The notes under the pieces: generated by a model
Databases searched by the model: none
What the model was told of the DNA's origin: nothing
The model's input: only the letters and a program-made list of their open reading frames with translations
NCBI GenBank assembly: GCA_003615045.1
Contig: ML014134.1
Span: forward strand, 62,001 to 126,000
Source of the DNA: Caulochytrium protostelioides
Lineage: Eukaryota > Chytridiomycota > Caulochytriomycetes > Caulochytriales > Caulochytriaceae
Direction: 5' to 3'
DNA: 64,000 nucleotides
Program-made: the position numbers and the translations under genes
Shown here: piece by piece, positions 40,801-51,600 of the stretch
Position numbering within the stretch: position 1 is the first letter of the stretch
Layout of the letters: every line of letters starts with the position of its first letter

Positions 40801-42498
40801 CATCCCGCCGAGCCGGTGCAGGCCGTACATGCCTGGGGGCCGCGAATACGTGCCCAGGTACGCATTGTTCAACGCGTGGTCGTTGCGCAGCGTGTCGGCG
40901 ACAAAATTCGTGGGGCTGACGTACTCGCGCAAGGGCGGGATCACAGGCGCCGTGAGGGCGACTTTGCCCTCGATGACGGCCTGCGAGACGGCGCCAATCT
41001 GCGAGAGCGGCCCGTAGACTTCCATCACCATGGGCGCCGACAGCCGAATCGCGTCCGAGTGGATCGAGTAGCCCGAGAACGAGATCTCGGGCCCGAACGT
41101 CGTCAGGTTGCGCGCCGTGAACCGCGACAGGCACCCGACCAGCTGGCGCGTGTCGTAGGTGAGGATATTGATATCGCGGATGCCCTGCGCGTCCGGCTGG
41201 CCGCGGTGCACTCGGAGCCGCGGGTTCGCGCCACCGGTCTGCATGAGCTCGCGGTAGGTCGCGGCGGACTCGACGACAAAGCTGCAGTGAAAAATGCCGA
41301 AGCAGACTTTGCGCGAGCCGTGCAGATTCGCAGGCGGGCCGCTTGGCGGCGGGACCGCGCCGGCCCCGTAGTCGCCGTACCCTGGGTGCCGCGGCAAGGC
41401 GCTCGCCGGCATGAACGACGGCGGCGGCGCGTGGTCCACGTAGCCCATCGCCGACGGCATCGCATGTGGCATGACGCTCGGGTGGACGTGATGCGCGGGG
41501 TGGCCGGGGATCGACGGCGGCAGGGCATGGGCGTAGTCGGGCGCGTAGGCCGGCGGGTACATCCCCGGGTCGACTGGATACGCGCGGTCGTGGTAGGCGG
41601 CGTGGTGGCCGTGTTGCGGCCCGGACGGGTGGTGGGCGTAGTCGTACATGCGCTGGTGGGCGTAGGCATCGTGCTTGTCGGCAGGGCCATCGAGCGTCAG
41701 GTCAATGACGCCCTGCCCGGCGCCCGGCGGGCCCGGGTGATGGGCGCCGTAGTGATAGGGGGCGCCGTAAGACGGGTGCGGGTAGTTATGAGGCGGGTGC
41801 GGGTAGTGGGCGCCGGTGTCGCTCGTCGGCGGCACCTGGAGCCAGGTGGGCGTATGGAATCCCTGGTGGCGATCCACGTCGTGCTGCGGTACGGGCGTGT
41901 CGTCCGTGAGATCGTGGACCACGTGGTGGGCGGGCGGCCCGTCCACGGCGCGCCGCGACGGCGCTGGCGGCGGCGCGGACTCGTCGATGATCAGCACATC
42001 GTCGGACGACGGCTGGCGCTTCGCCGACCGTGGCCGAGTGAAGGCCGCGGTCTCTGCGAGCGATGCGGCCGTGGCCGACGGCTGTACCGGTGGTGGAGAC
42101 GGCGGCGGCAAGGGCGGCGGCGAGTCGGCGGGGCTCTGGGGCGAGTCGCCCGCACTCACTGCCGTCGGCACTGCGCGGTCCGCGGCGGCGGGAGCCGCCG
42201 CCGCCAGCTCGGGGCCGGCGGGTCCGGGCTGCCGGGTGGTCGCAGGGTCGGCCCCGGCGTCGCTGAGGCGGGAGGCGTCTCCGGCGTCCGCAGCGGGTTC
42301 AATCGTCGCCGCGGCGGCCGGTGGCCGGGTTGCCGCGGGACTCTCGGCGTCAGGCCCCGGCGTCCCCGGGGCCGATGCGGCGGCGTCGGCATCGAGATCG
42401 AGGACCGACGGGGACCGGCTCGACGCGCCGGAGCGGTCATCGCGCCGGGCGGCACGCGCAGCGCCGAGGCGCGACGAGCGGCGACGGCTGCCTTCCAT
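37807..42498 (-). CDS. SNF2 ATPase with RING finger (Rad5/HLTF/Uls1 group)
   Basis: 1563 residues, one exon. A disordered N-terminus (1-390) carries three SUMO-interacting-like motifs: VLIID (168), VVHDLT (193) and VIDLTL (264). Residues ~395-520 include QLVGCLSRFTARNL, possibly a divergent HIRAN domain, then VYGP...; the same order is seen in HLTF before its helicase. The SNF2 core has PLYKHQKQALAFM, ILADDMGLGKT (~689), a DEAH box (VLDEAHIIKD, ~897) and ALTGTPLQNRL. A RING finger is inserted at ~1199-1246 (CCDCYD...CGHIFCQAC...CRAC). The C-terminal helicase half shows IVFSQW, GTMNRDDR, SLKAGGVGLNLT and DRIHRMGQ (~1400-1500). Relatives are DNA-damage-tolerance or SUMO-targeted ubiquitin ligases and translocases. 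Acidic and poly-Ala insertions flank the RING. Confidence 0.9.
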   Translation of the reverse strand: MEGSRRRSSRLGAARAARRDDRSGASSRSPSVLDLDADAAASAPGTPGPDAESPAATRPPAAAATIEPAADAGDASRLSDAGADPATTRQPGPAGPELAAAAPAAADRAVPTAVSAGDSPQSPADSPPPLPPPSPPPVQPSATAASLAETAAFTRPRSAKRQPSSDDVLIIDESAPPPAPSRRAVDGPPAHHVVHDLTDDTPVPQHDVDRHQGFHTPTWLQVPPTSDTGAHYPHPPHNYPHPSYGAPYHYGAHHPGPPGAGQGVIDLTLDGPADKHDAYAHQRMYDYAHHPSGPQHGHHAAYHDRAYPVDPGMYPPAYAPDYAHALPPSIPGHPAHHVHPSVMPHAMPSAMGYVDHAPPPSFMPASALPRHPGYGDYGAGAVPPPSGPPANLHGSRKVCFGIFHCSFVVESAATYRELMQTGGANPRLRVHRGQPDAQGIRDINILTYDTRQLVGCLSRFTARNLTTFGPEISFSGYSIHSDAIRLSAPMVMEVYGPLSQIGAVSQAVIEGKVALTAPVIPPLREYVSPTNFVADTLRNDHALNNAYLGTYSRPPGMYGLHRLGGMGSEYSGHGQDPGKNDIDAIYEALAASHDLAQLEPDPRLVTPLYKHQKQALAFMKEKEDQPDVFSGNEVDPPDAGTDGATGTPSSRRRNGLWSRESDGRFRSLITGCVVNTPPRLTRGGILADDMGLGKTIEVISLILKQQPQIAETSDEQLPVLALDHFKPAESATPPSSVDSTASTPQHIMGSSAAARRFELDSEDMNNQPGGTIPSRTTLIVCPLSTVHNWEDQIRMHTQARALSVCVYHGPQRHLLESRLTKYDVVITTYNVLAVEYSRTNPKLETRKGEAAASAAAASSSSPALRLAKRKRGKNSKLTPGQAGPLQAIFWHRIVLDEAHIIKDGATIQSRAACALFATHRWALTGTPLQNRLADLFSLLRFLRMEPFHVKSNWNRYIIMVGKDPTRATLAVARLQTVMKAITLRRTKSQQVDGKPLLELPPKVEQVVVVELNREERMLYNYLRIEANHAFEGYSSDGNPLSHYAQILEILLHLRQATVHPQLLRHYETIKKAAAAHWEKAGGFDEAATTHPAPQTGAAASFAVPGAPPRFDVVASGPAEAIKPTVIFDDDEVKKEEAKDSKLKSPLRMAPGATLVDLISDDEESAGAVKTHGERFDRHSALATVRRYMEGSPDITCCDCYDTIPTSASSPPLTVTRCGHIFCQACTPRPAQWPCRACHRMVAKASGDFWAIDPAELEADAGEEELVDEPPPPSSSSRRAAPRAARSSTRRSGRRRSRMVISDDEEDEDEDYADDDDGDEDGTYQGPGTVATRSTSASEVMMAAAAAAAAAAAATARKPGRRRWTPPNLFHSTKVKLLMTSLQETRTADPTIKSIVFSQWTSMLDLLEVALDEVGLGYCRLDGTMNRDDRSAAIEAMRADPEKRVFLVSLKAGGVGLNLTFASRAYIMEPYWNPAVESQAIDRIHRMGQTRPVETTRYIAKDTVEDNIIKLQERKTQLAKMTFREATVEAGDLMTGRERRKRATPQSKEAAREQRLNDLRLLLA

Positions 42499-43202
42499 CG
42501 CGGCCGGTGGATGCCCGCGGACGGCTCGCTGCGGACGCGCGCACGCAGGATCGCCCGCCTGGGGTGTGACGCGGACTCCGGACGCCGCCGACCGACGGCG
42601 GGGTTCGGTCGTGGCCGTCGGAGTTAATCAGCGGTCGGAGTTAAGTGGCTCAGGCGGACCTCCGGCGAGCACGGCGGCCGATGGCGCGGCCGATGGCGCG
42701 GCTGAGGCGTCGAACGAGCAGCGCAGACGGGTGAAGGCGAGGGGAGGGAGGGCATGAGTGCCCGGACCCATGCGCGATGGCACGAGCGGTGCTGCGTCCG
42801 CCGGCGAATCTCTCGGGCGAGGCGGCCTCGTGGCGCGGGGGAGATGCGGCGAGATGCGGCAAAAGGCAGCGCGACGGTCCCGGCGGCGGTCGCGGCGCGT
42901 CCTGGCCGCACGGGTGTCTGGCGCCGCGATGGCTACCGGCGAGATCGGAAGCGGGAGCGGAGCGGGAGCACGCCCGCGCTCGGAGCCGGCGGCAGCGGCG
43001 GCGGCGACGGCGACGGCGGCGGCGGCGGGGAGGTCGTCCACGACGGGTCGCCTGGCGAGACGGGCAAGCAGACGCTGCGCGTAGAGACGCCGCGCGCAGA
43101 GACGATTCAGGGCGTCGTCGCGGCACCGAGGACAGCGAAGGAGCAAGCGCGGGACCGATGCGACGATGCGGCAGACATCGCGGTGGCGGCGAGGGGACCG
43201 TT

Positions 43203-43206
<4 letters not shown>

Positions 43207-43236
<30 letters not shown>
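43207..43236. repeat. (CAG)10 microsatellite
   Basis: Ten perfect CAG units about 0.7 kb upstream of the SNF2 gene start. Not in a supported coding sequence. Confidence 0.9.
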
Positions 43237-43240
<4 letters not shown>

Positions 43241-43502
43241 CCGCTCCCGCGGCATCCGGCCGTGGCTCCCGCCGGCCAGCGCATGGCCAGCGCATGGCCA
43301 GCGATCCCGCGATGCGCGTGCCTCGGCGGCTCGCCGCTCGCCCGCGGACGGCTCCCGCATCCCGCGCTTGAAGGCGTCGCCACGGCCACACGGATGGCCG
43401 TCCGCCACGGCCGACCGCGCCGGCCCGGCAGCGCCCCCCGACAACGGCCAGCCGGTGCGCGTTACGCTTCGTCCCGGCCGGGAAGACCCGGCAAGTCCGG
43501 GA

Positions 43503-43544
<42 letters not shown>
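43503..43544. repeat. (GCC)14 microsatellite
   Basis: Fourteen perfect GCC units about 1 kb upstream of the SNF2 gene start. Not in a supported coding sequence. Confidence 0.9.
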
Positions 43545-43546
<2 letters not shown>

Positions 43547-44038
43547 GCAGGCGCTCACGGGCGCCACGACGGCCAGGGGCCCCCCGCCATCGGCTGAACC
43601 AGCGCTCGGCGCCGCGCCAGCAACCCCGCGGGACACCGCACCCGAAGGCCCGCGGCGTCACATGACCTCGTTTCGGGTTCAGCGCGCGGGTGCGGCGCGC
43701 CGGTGGCGCGCGGCCGGCCTCGCCAGAACCTCGTATGAGGGCATTGCGGCTATTCATCGGGACCTTTTTGTATGCATCAGCCAGCATGTGCTGGAGCGCG
43801 GCGAGTCTACAACTCTAATCCTATGAGGAATATGATACAGAGGGTGAGGCAGCGTGGGAGAGGTCGAGGGGAGGACGAGAGGACAGGCGGACGGAAGAGG
43901 GTGGCGTGTCATGCGACAGCGAAATCATTCATCAGCTCTCAGCTTCGGCGTGGAAGTTGGAAAGCGGAAGACAAAAGGAAAGGTGCCAAAAAAAAGAAAC
44001 AGGAGGAGGGGTGCTACATCGCCGTCATACCGGAGCCA

Positions 44039-44359
44039 TCACAGGGCATCAGCGGCCAAGTTCGTGCAGCCAAAGTTGATCAAGCCTTGCTGGACGGTGT
44101 CGCCCGAGCAGCAGAGCGTGGTCTTCTGGCAGGCGGACTGACCGGCGATGCCGAGCACAGCGGCTGTGATGGGCACGCAGTTGACGCCCGCGGTCAAGCC
44201 CCCAAGCAGGTTGCCGAGCAGGCCGGCACCGGCCGAGTCGTTGTCGATGGCCTGGTCGCAGCAGTGGAGGTCGCCGTTGCCACATGAGCTGGAGGCCGGC
44301 ACGGCCGACACGGCGACGAAGGCCGTGGCGAAGAAAGCGAGGAGGGTTGTGAACTGCAT
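44039..44359 (-). CDS. Class I hydrophobin 2 (secreted)
   Basis: 106 residues: a signal peptide (hydrophobic 4-18, cleavage near A19-V20) and eight cysteines at C26, C33C34, C61, C77, C83C84 and C98. Spacings are X6, X26, X15, X5 and X13, all within class I limits and, from the second cysteine on, identical to hydrophobin 1. The core has the Leu/Gly-rich loop AGLLGNLLGGLTAGV, NCVPI and CCSGD...GLINFGC, very close to canonical basidiomycete hydrophobins. The frame is open further upstream, but the ATG at 44359 is chosen because it starts the signal peptide. Likely role: amphipathic coating of aerial cells or spores. Intronless, with a TATA box about 245 bp upstream. Confidence 0.95.
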   Translation of the reverse strand: MQFTTLLAFFATAFVAVSAVPASSSCGNGDLHCCDQAIDNDSAGAGLLGNLLGGLTAGVNCVPITAAVLGIAGQSACQKTTLCCSGDTVQQGLINFGCTNLAADAL

Positions 44360-44602
44360 GACGAACGCGGTCAAGAAAGGGGGGAGGAGGGCGAAAGCGA
44401 ACGTCAAAAGAGCGAGAAAGTCTATGGAACGTTTTGAAAGAGTCTCTGAGAAGTCTATGGAATGCGAAAGGAAAGGCTGGAACGTGGGCGGTTGAGGCGG
44501 TGGAGTGTGCGGTGGATGAGCGATGAGGAAGCCTGTTGATCCAAAAAAAAACAACAGATTGATGGCCTCCAAACTATTCCGACCAACTCCAGATGTGCGC
44601 CG

Positions 44603-44609
44603 CTTTATA
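44603..44609 (-). promoter_or_regulatory. TATA box of hydrophobin 2
   Basis: The minus strand reads TATAAAG, 244 bp upstream of the chosen start codon. It predicts a 5' leader of about 210 nt. Confidence 0.5.
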
Positions 44610-45616
44610 ACCCCCCCTTTTTTTCCGACGGCGGATTGGCACCGATATCGCCTTCCGCTCATGTCTGTGCTGGATGCCAGCTGGATGCCGCGACCTGACG
44701 ATGCCGCAAGGTGTATGATCGGCGTACCGCAACGCGACGCAACGGACCCACAGCAGATTGCCGATCCGCCGAAGTCTGCTGCCCACGCGGCCCGTCCGCT
44801 CGGCGTCCTCGCGTGGGGTTCCTTGTGCTCAGGCGCCACTTGATGCAGGGACCTTGGCATCGGGCCCCTGTCTGGGTGCCGTCTGCGGCTATCTGTTGCC
44901 GTCTGCGGCCGATGCTAATGCGGATGCTGGTGCTGATGCGGATGCTGATGGCGCCGTCGACGCGGACGCCGCGGATTTTGCCGCAACACGGACCGGCGGC
45001 GCTGGCCACGGGCCCGTCAACGCGCGCCGATCCGGCAGCCGCCGCGGGTCGACGCGCGGCCCGGCTGCCGCTGGCGCAGCGCTGCGTTCACACGGCGAGG
45101 CGCGGCGTGGCCACGTGGCGCCGTCGGGGCGCCGTCGTGCCTCATGGCGCGCTGCTCGTGAGCGTGGTCACGCGACGCGCCGTGGGCGCCGCCCGCGACC
45201 GCTCTCGCTCGGTCGGTCAGTCAGCGGCGGCGGCGGCGGCGGCGACCGGCGCCATCCGACCAGCCGCCGCCTGCCCACGCGGATCGGCCGCCCGCTCGTG
45301 GCGTCGGGCGGAAAGCGTTTTCTCTAGTATTGTAGTTTATTGTTCGAGAGGACGGGCCGATCCAAGCCGTGGCGGGCAGAGCGGGCTTGGCCGATCGCCA
45401 TGCGCGCAGGGGCCCGGGGGCGGCGGGACGGAGGAAACTCCGACGGTGCGTCACGTGGCCGCCGCGTCGCACACGCCCCCCCTCGGCCTGCGCGGGCCAA
45501 CGAGGCGGGCATCGCCACCCGGTCGCGAGCTTCTTGCTCACCACATGGTCTCGTGGGCCCACCAGGAACGGTGAGGGGCGGGATGGGGGATGGCAGCGGC
45601 CGCAGGCGCGACGGCG
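44610..45616. other. Intergenic; hydrophobin 2 promoter and ECM29 3' flank
   Basis: About 1 kb, no recognisable gene. An imperfect GATGCT/GATGCG hexamer run lies near 44910-44950. An AT-rich patch at 45320-45350 may hold the ECM29 3' end. Confidence 0.45.
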
Positions 45617-48600
45617 TCACCCAGCCAGCCGGATCTGGAGCTGCAGCAGCCGCTCGCGCAAGGGCCCATCAGCATGCGCCGCCTGCAGGATCGGGGCGAA
45701 GGCCTCGCGGAGGATCGCGCGCAGCGCTTGCTCGGCGGCGGGGGCCGGCGCCTCCGACGTCGTGAGCTTCTCGATCCGATCGATGCACTCGGCCGCCCGC
45801 TGCCGCAGCGTGATGTACTTGGTATCCTGCGCTGCGGCGGCGATCGCGGCTGTCAGTGCGCTGAACGCCGGCTGCTGGAGCAGGAACTGTGGAGCCGCCG
45901 GCCTCCCCGCCTCGCCCGGCGGCGCGGACGCGTCGGCCAGCTTGGTGAGGATGGCAAGAACGCCGTCCATCGCGGCGAGATGCGTGGCGTAGCTGTGGTG
46001 CGTCAGATGACGCGCCAGCGTCTGCAGAACCGCGTCGATGCGCTCCGGCGCGAGCGCCGCCATGGCCGCCCCGTCCGCCGGCCACAGCACGCCGTAGCCG
46101 GTCAGCGCCGCGGTCTGCAAGCCGAGGCTCGCCTTGATGGCGGGCACCTTCGGGTCCGCCGTGACGGGGATGGCGTCGTCGTCGCCGTCGTCGTCGCTGA
46201 GATCCATCGGCGCCGGCCCCATGTGCGTCTGCGCCGCGAGGCGCGCCGCCTTCCGCGCCTCGGCAGCCTGCTCGAGCGTCGCCACGTGCGCGAGCGCCGC
46301 GTCGAGGTGAACGGCCATGCTGTCGAAGACGGGCAGCGCGAGGGCGTCGACAATCTGCGGCATGACGACGAGGTACATGCGGCGGTAAGCGTCCTGCGGC
46401 TTGCGCGCTTCCCGGGCGAGCACGTCCATCAGCACGGCGGTCAGCGCGGCGGAGGCGAGCACGGCGGCTTTGCCGTGGATGACGACGCGCGCCAACGCTT
46501 CCAGCACGTCTTCCTTGCCGGCCCACACGCGACCGGCAAGCGCGCGTTGCAGGCGGTCCACCAGGTCGGGCACGTCCGCCGCCAGCTCGGCGCCGGCCAC
46601 GGTCGCCAGGTCGCGGAGCGTGCGCGCGGCTTGGCGCTTGATGCCCCAGTTCGGCGCGTCGAGCAGCGGCACCGTGAGGGCCAGGAGTTCCTTCTTGTAG
46701 AGCCGGATCCGCGTCGCGGCGCCGGCCGTCAGCTCATCCCAGATCTGCTGCCACGGCTCGGCCAGCGCCGGGGTCGGGTCGCGCGCGCCCAGGAACGCGA
46801 GCGGCATCACCCCGTTCTCGAGGGGCCGGAACGCGTCGGCCGAGTGGCGCAGCATCTCGCGCAGCGTGACGCCGGGGACCATCCGCCCGGCCTCGACCAT
46901 CGCGTCGTTGGCATCAAACGACGCCAGATAGGCCGACTGAAGCGTCGCCAGCAGCGCATCCAGCGCGTCTAGCGAGGCGATCTTGCTGAGGTAGGCGATC
47001 GCCACCGCCGCGCTTTTGCGGATCATGGCGTTGCTGTCCTTGAGGCTCGTCGTGAACGCTTTCAGCAGGGTGTCGGCATGCGGTTTCACATCGAGGGGCA
47101 TGTAGATGACCATCGACAGCACGAGGCGCGCACAGCCGGCGCGCGTCGGCAGACCCAGGCCGCGCTTAATGAGCGCCACTAGGCCCGGAACGAGCTGTGC
47201 CACCGTGTCGACATCAAGCTGCCGCAGCGCCGCTTCAATGCCCTCCATCATCGGCGAGCCTTTGGCCATCGCGAGTCGAGCCTGGTCCAACGAGTCCCGC
47301 GACTGATCGTCCATGTGGAAGGTCAAGTAGTTTGCGGCCTGTGGCTCCAGCGTTGACAGTGACTCCAGCAGTTTCAGCAGGATCGGGACCACCTGGCTCT
47401 TGATCAGGGGCCCCGCGCGTTTAATGAGCTTGAGGAGCGTGTCGAGCGAGATCGCGATCAGCTCTTTCGCCCGCGAGCCCATGCCTTTCTCGAGCAGGAA
47501 GGGAACCACCAGTCCCACGAGCTGCGCGCCGCGTTCCGGGGAGACATATTGCGGATCAGCAAAGCGAAGGGTCGTGCGGTTCAACGTCTTCATGAGCTCG
47601 TGCGCCGCGCTGCGAACGTTGCTGTTGATGTCATCGAGCACGGCAAACGTCGTTTGCCAGATCCGCTCGAAGTAGGGCTGGACCGTGTCGTAGTCCCGGT
47701 TCTGGAGCAGCTGCGCCATCGCATTGCACGACGCCGCACGCAGGCGCCACTGCCGGTTCTGCATGTTGGCCAGCACATCGTCCATGATGGCGACAAAGTA
47801 GGTCTCGATGCTCTGCGACGGGTTCTTGACAAGGGCCTGCCAGATACTCGTCATGGACGCTGCGATCTTGGGGTTCGGGTCGTGGCGGTACTGGAACAGT
47901 TTCGGAATGATCTGCGGCAGCATCGGCGCAAGCTCCTTCTCGGCATGTCGCGCGATGGTGGCGAAGCCCATACTCGCGCCGCGCCGCGAGTTCCATAGCG
48001 CCGAGTGGGAGGCGAGCGACATGAACTTGTAGACCAGATTGGGTTGGTTGAGGTCCGACGCGAGGCGCAGCACCGACTGGTATGTGCTGATCGGTTTGCC
48101 TTCGGGCGTCGTGCCGACCGCGCCCTCGACGAAGACCTGCGTGTCCCCCGTCACGGGCGCCAGCCGCTTGCCCTCCGAGAAGGTGCTCAGCAGGTTATCC
48201 AGCAGCTGCTGCTTCACCGCGTCACTGCCCAGCTCGTAGATGAGCCCGATGCCCTTGGATGCCAGGTCCTGCGTGAAGTCGTCCAGATCCGTCAACAGCT
48301 CGCTGAGGATCGTGTGGAAGTCCAGCAGACTTGCTTGGACAAGCGCGCTCCTGCCGCCATACTTGAGCAGTGACAGGATTAAAAAGCAGTAACCTTTGCG
48401 GACATTGATCGGGCCGCCGGGGCGGAGCTGGTACCGGAACTTCTTCATGATGCCCTGCCAATAGGCGTCGCGCTGGTCGGTCGTGATCGCATGGACGCTG
48501 GGCGCGTCGGTGTTCGACAGATCGCGGAACCGCTCGGTGAGCGTGGCGTCCCAGCCGAGCGCGAGCAGACTGAACGCATCGGCAATCGCAAAGTGCAGCT

Positions 48601-51600
48601 CAATCTCTTTGCTGAAGTGGCCCGGCAGCTCATAAAAAGCATTGAGCAGCAGCTCGTACAAGTCGGGATCGCGCGCGCCTACACCAAGCTGGCCCAGCGC
48701 CAGGATACACGGCTCACGCATCTTGGTTTCCTTTGTAGTTTTGAGGAGCGACAGAATGGCGTGGACGAGCGCTGTGGCCGTGATGGGTTTGATGTGCGGT
48801 TCCGCCGCTGTCGCGGTAACCGTCTCGCTCGCCGCCGTCTCATCGGAAGCGAAGGGCAGCCCGAGATCGTCGTATAAGCCGATCGAACCGATGGCCGCGA
48901 TGGCCGCGAGAGTCACGCCCATCTCGCCCGACGAAGCGCGCGTCCCTGCCGCGCTCACGCAGAACTGAGCAAGGGCCTGGATCGCCGCGAGCCAGTCGTC
49001 GCTCGCCGCCGCAAACACGGACGCGCGGCGGCCGCGGTACTGGATCTGCGCGAGCAGGTGGCCCAGACCCTGGACCACGCCTTCGATGGCATCGGTCGAG
49101 GCTTGGCGTACCACCTTCGACGTCGCCGTCGGCAGCATTGTCGTTGTCGTTGTCGTTGTCGTCGTCGTCGTCGCCGTCGCGTCACTCAGCAAAAACGCGG
49201 TCGCAGTGAGATCGCGGGTCAGGACGGCTTGGCGCAGCGCGTCCACCGCTTGCTTGAGCGTTTCGGAGGAAGAGACGGCCGGATCCGCAAGCAAGAAGGC
49301 CCAGATGTGGCTCAGATCGCCGCGGTAGGTCGCGCGCGTCGGGGTGAGCACGAATGCGGCAAAGTAGGCGATGCTTGACGCATACCGCTGGGCCAGCACC
49401 GTCGCGGTGGCGCAGTCGGGCGCGATCGGGGACAGGATCAACATTTCGCGCAAGCTGTGGGCGGCCTGGACCTGCAACACGGCGTCCGTGCCCTTCGCCG
49501 AGAGACCGGCCTCGAGTAGACGGCAGTAATCAATCAGCCCCGCGCGAGTTGCGTCGGTTTGCACCCACCGCTCGAGCAACTGCTTGACGTGTTTCGCGTG
49601 CGCGCCTTCGCCGGAGGCGAGCAGATCCGAGAACAATAGATCGTCAAACGCCGTCTCGGTCGGCTGCGGCGCGGCCGTCAGGATGAGCAGCTGGTGCAGG
49701 AACCGAAGCGTCAGTTGGAACAGCATCGTGCCCACGCACAGCGTCGCCGGCGACGGGAGCGGCGGATGCGCGATGGCGGGCGTTGTGGGCGAAGCCGCCC
49801 TCCCGACACGCGCGTGCACCAGCTTCGCCGAGAGAAACGCGACGGCGTCAGCAAAGTGCGGCATCGTCGGCCGAACCGCTCCGCCATCACCATCGACCGC
49901 CATTGCGGCCTCGGACGGCGCGGCGGGAGCAGCGGGCGACGCGGGAAACGTCAGTCCAAGCAAGGCCTCTTCGCGGATCATGAGCTTATTCTCGATCGAC
50001 GGGATCGCGGCTTTGAGGCAGAACCACAGGCGCGGGAGATGCGTGAACGGGAACAGACGGTTTGCATAGCGCACGGCCATGTATCGCGCATTCGACACGG
50101 GCGAGTCCGCATGCGTCTCGAGCAGCGCGGCCCACCCGTCATCCTCCCAGGCCAGCGGCGGCGGCGGCAGCGACGGCGGCGGGGTCGAGGCTGTTTGCAG
50201 CTTGGCCAGGCTGACAAGAATACTTTCGAGGGCGGACTGGATTGAGGAGCGCACGTTCGCCGCTTCAATCTCCAAGCTGTGAAAGAGGCGTCGCACGAGG
50301 GCGAGATCGGCGCGCGTGCCGACGAGGTGCGGCAAGCGCCGCACGATGCGGCCGATCGCCTCATAGACGGCGCCACGGATCGCTTCTTCCTGCTGCTGCG
50401 AGCCCGATGCCTGCGCCGTGTCGAGGGTGGTGAGCAGCGTCGGCAGCAGCGCAGGCCCGATCTTGGCGATGATGGGCGCGCCGGCCTTGTCGAGCACCCA
50501 CTGCAGAAAGTAAAGGCCTTGGATCCGGAGTTTGTACGCCAGCGGACCCGTGCGCGCCGGGCCGGGTGGTTTGGACGATGAAACCTCCGCGGCTGCACTC
50601 CCGCCAGCAACTATGCTACTGGCGACCATTCCATCAGGACCCATCACCCGGGCGGCATCGCCGGTCGCGACGCCAAACACAGCGTCCATCGCGACCTCCA
50701 TGTTGGACGGGAACAGCTGGGCGGCGACGTGACATTTCCCGAGGTAGCCCAGCACGCGGATTTTGAGGAGCATCGAGCCCGGCGGGCGCCAGAGCGCGGG
50801 CGGGATAGCGGCGTCGTTGTGAAGGGCCGCTGAGCCCTGGTAGAGAAAGTAGAGACGGCCCGCGGTGAGCGGATTCTCCAACAGGGCCGGCGGCAGGCGA
50901 TACCGCTTGAGCCCGAGGTCACCGAGGCTGGCCACGTCGGGCTGCGGCATGTCCGCGGCGACGAGGTAGATGAGAAACCGCTCGAGCAGCAACGTCTCGT
51001 TCGGCATCAGCGTGGGGCGGTCCATCAGCTTGAGCAGCCCGACTTTCAGCTGGGCCAAGGCATGCGTCTGGGTGGTCCACGGGGCGTTGCCGTGCCATAT
51101 CAGCTGCAGGCTTTTGAGGTGGAGACCCGGCTGTGTCTGTGGCTTGGACCCATCAGGATCACCGCTCGTCGGCGTGGTCGGGGACGCGCGGACGGCTTTG
51201 CTGGCGAGGTGTGCCTGGCCAACCTCGAATGCCGAACGCTGCTTGCCGTGAACAGCGATCTGGAACATCATGACGTCCAGGAACTGCGTGAGCAAGAACT
51301 TGAGCAGGGCCGGGTGCGCATGGAGACCCAGCGGATCCGCGGGCGGCGGCGTCTTGCCGGACGGGTCCTTGGTTTCGGTATATTGTGCGAGGACCGGCAG
51401 TGCGAGATGGAACAGCGTCGCGTGCTGCTGCTGCCGTTGCGAGGGCGACTGCTCGGCGCGGGGCTTCGCGATGAGGCCCGCGAGGAGCCGCGGCAGCAGG
51501 CGCTGCTGCTCGGCCTGGCTGGCGCGCGGGTAGCCGAGCTCGAGGTAGACCAGGGCCAGCGCTTGCTGGAGCGGCGATGGCGGCAAGCGAAAGGGCCCCA

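Larger units (their letters stand above)
42499..44038. other. Intergenic with trinucleotide tracts
   Basis: 1.5 kb upstream of the SNF2 gene and downstream of hydrophobin 2. Long frames on both strands (for example 42777-43826 plus, 42650-43636 minus) are composition artefacts running through CAG and GCC repeats; no domain is recognised. Confidence 0.45.

Noticed and set aside
40060-42627. 855-codon plus-strand frame opposite the SNF2 gene
   Set aside because: It is the antisense shadow of a strongly conserved minus-strand SNF2 protein and has an Arg-rich, non-natural composition.
42650-43826. Long frames in the SNF2/hydrophobin 2 spacer
   Set aside because: Open on both strands, made largely of CAG and GCC tracts and Arg/Ala; no homology recognised.
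44360-44860. N-terminal extension of the hydrophobin 2 frame (273 codons in all)
   Set aside because: The frame is open upstream, but the internal ATG at 44359 starts a textbook signal peptide and a TATA box lies inside the would-be extension.
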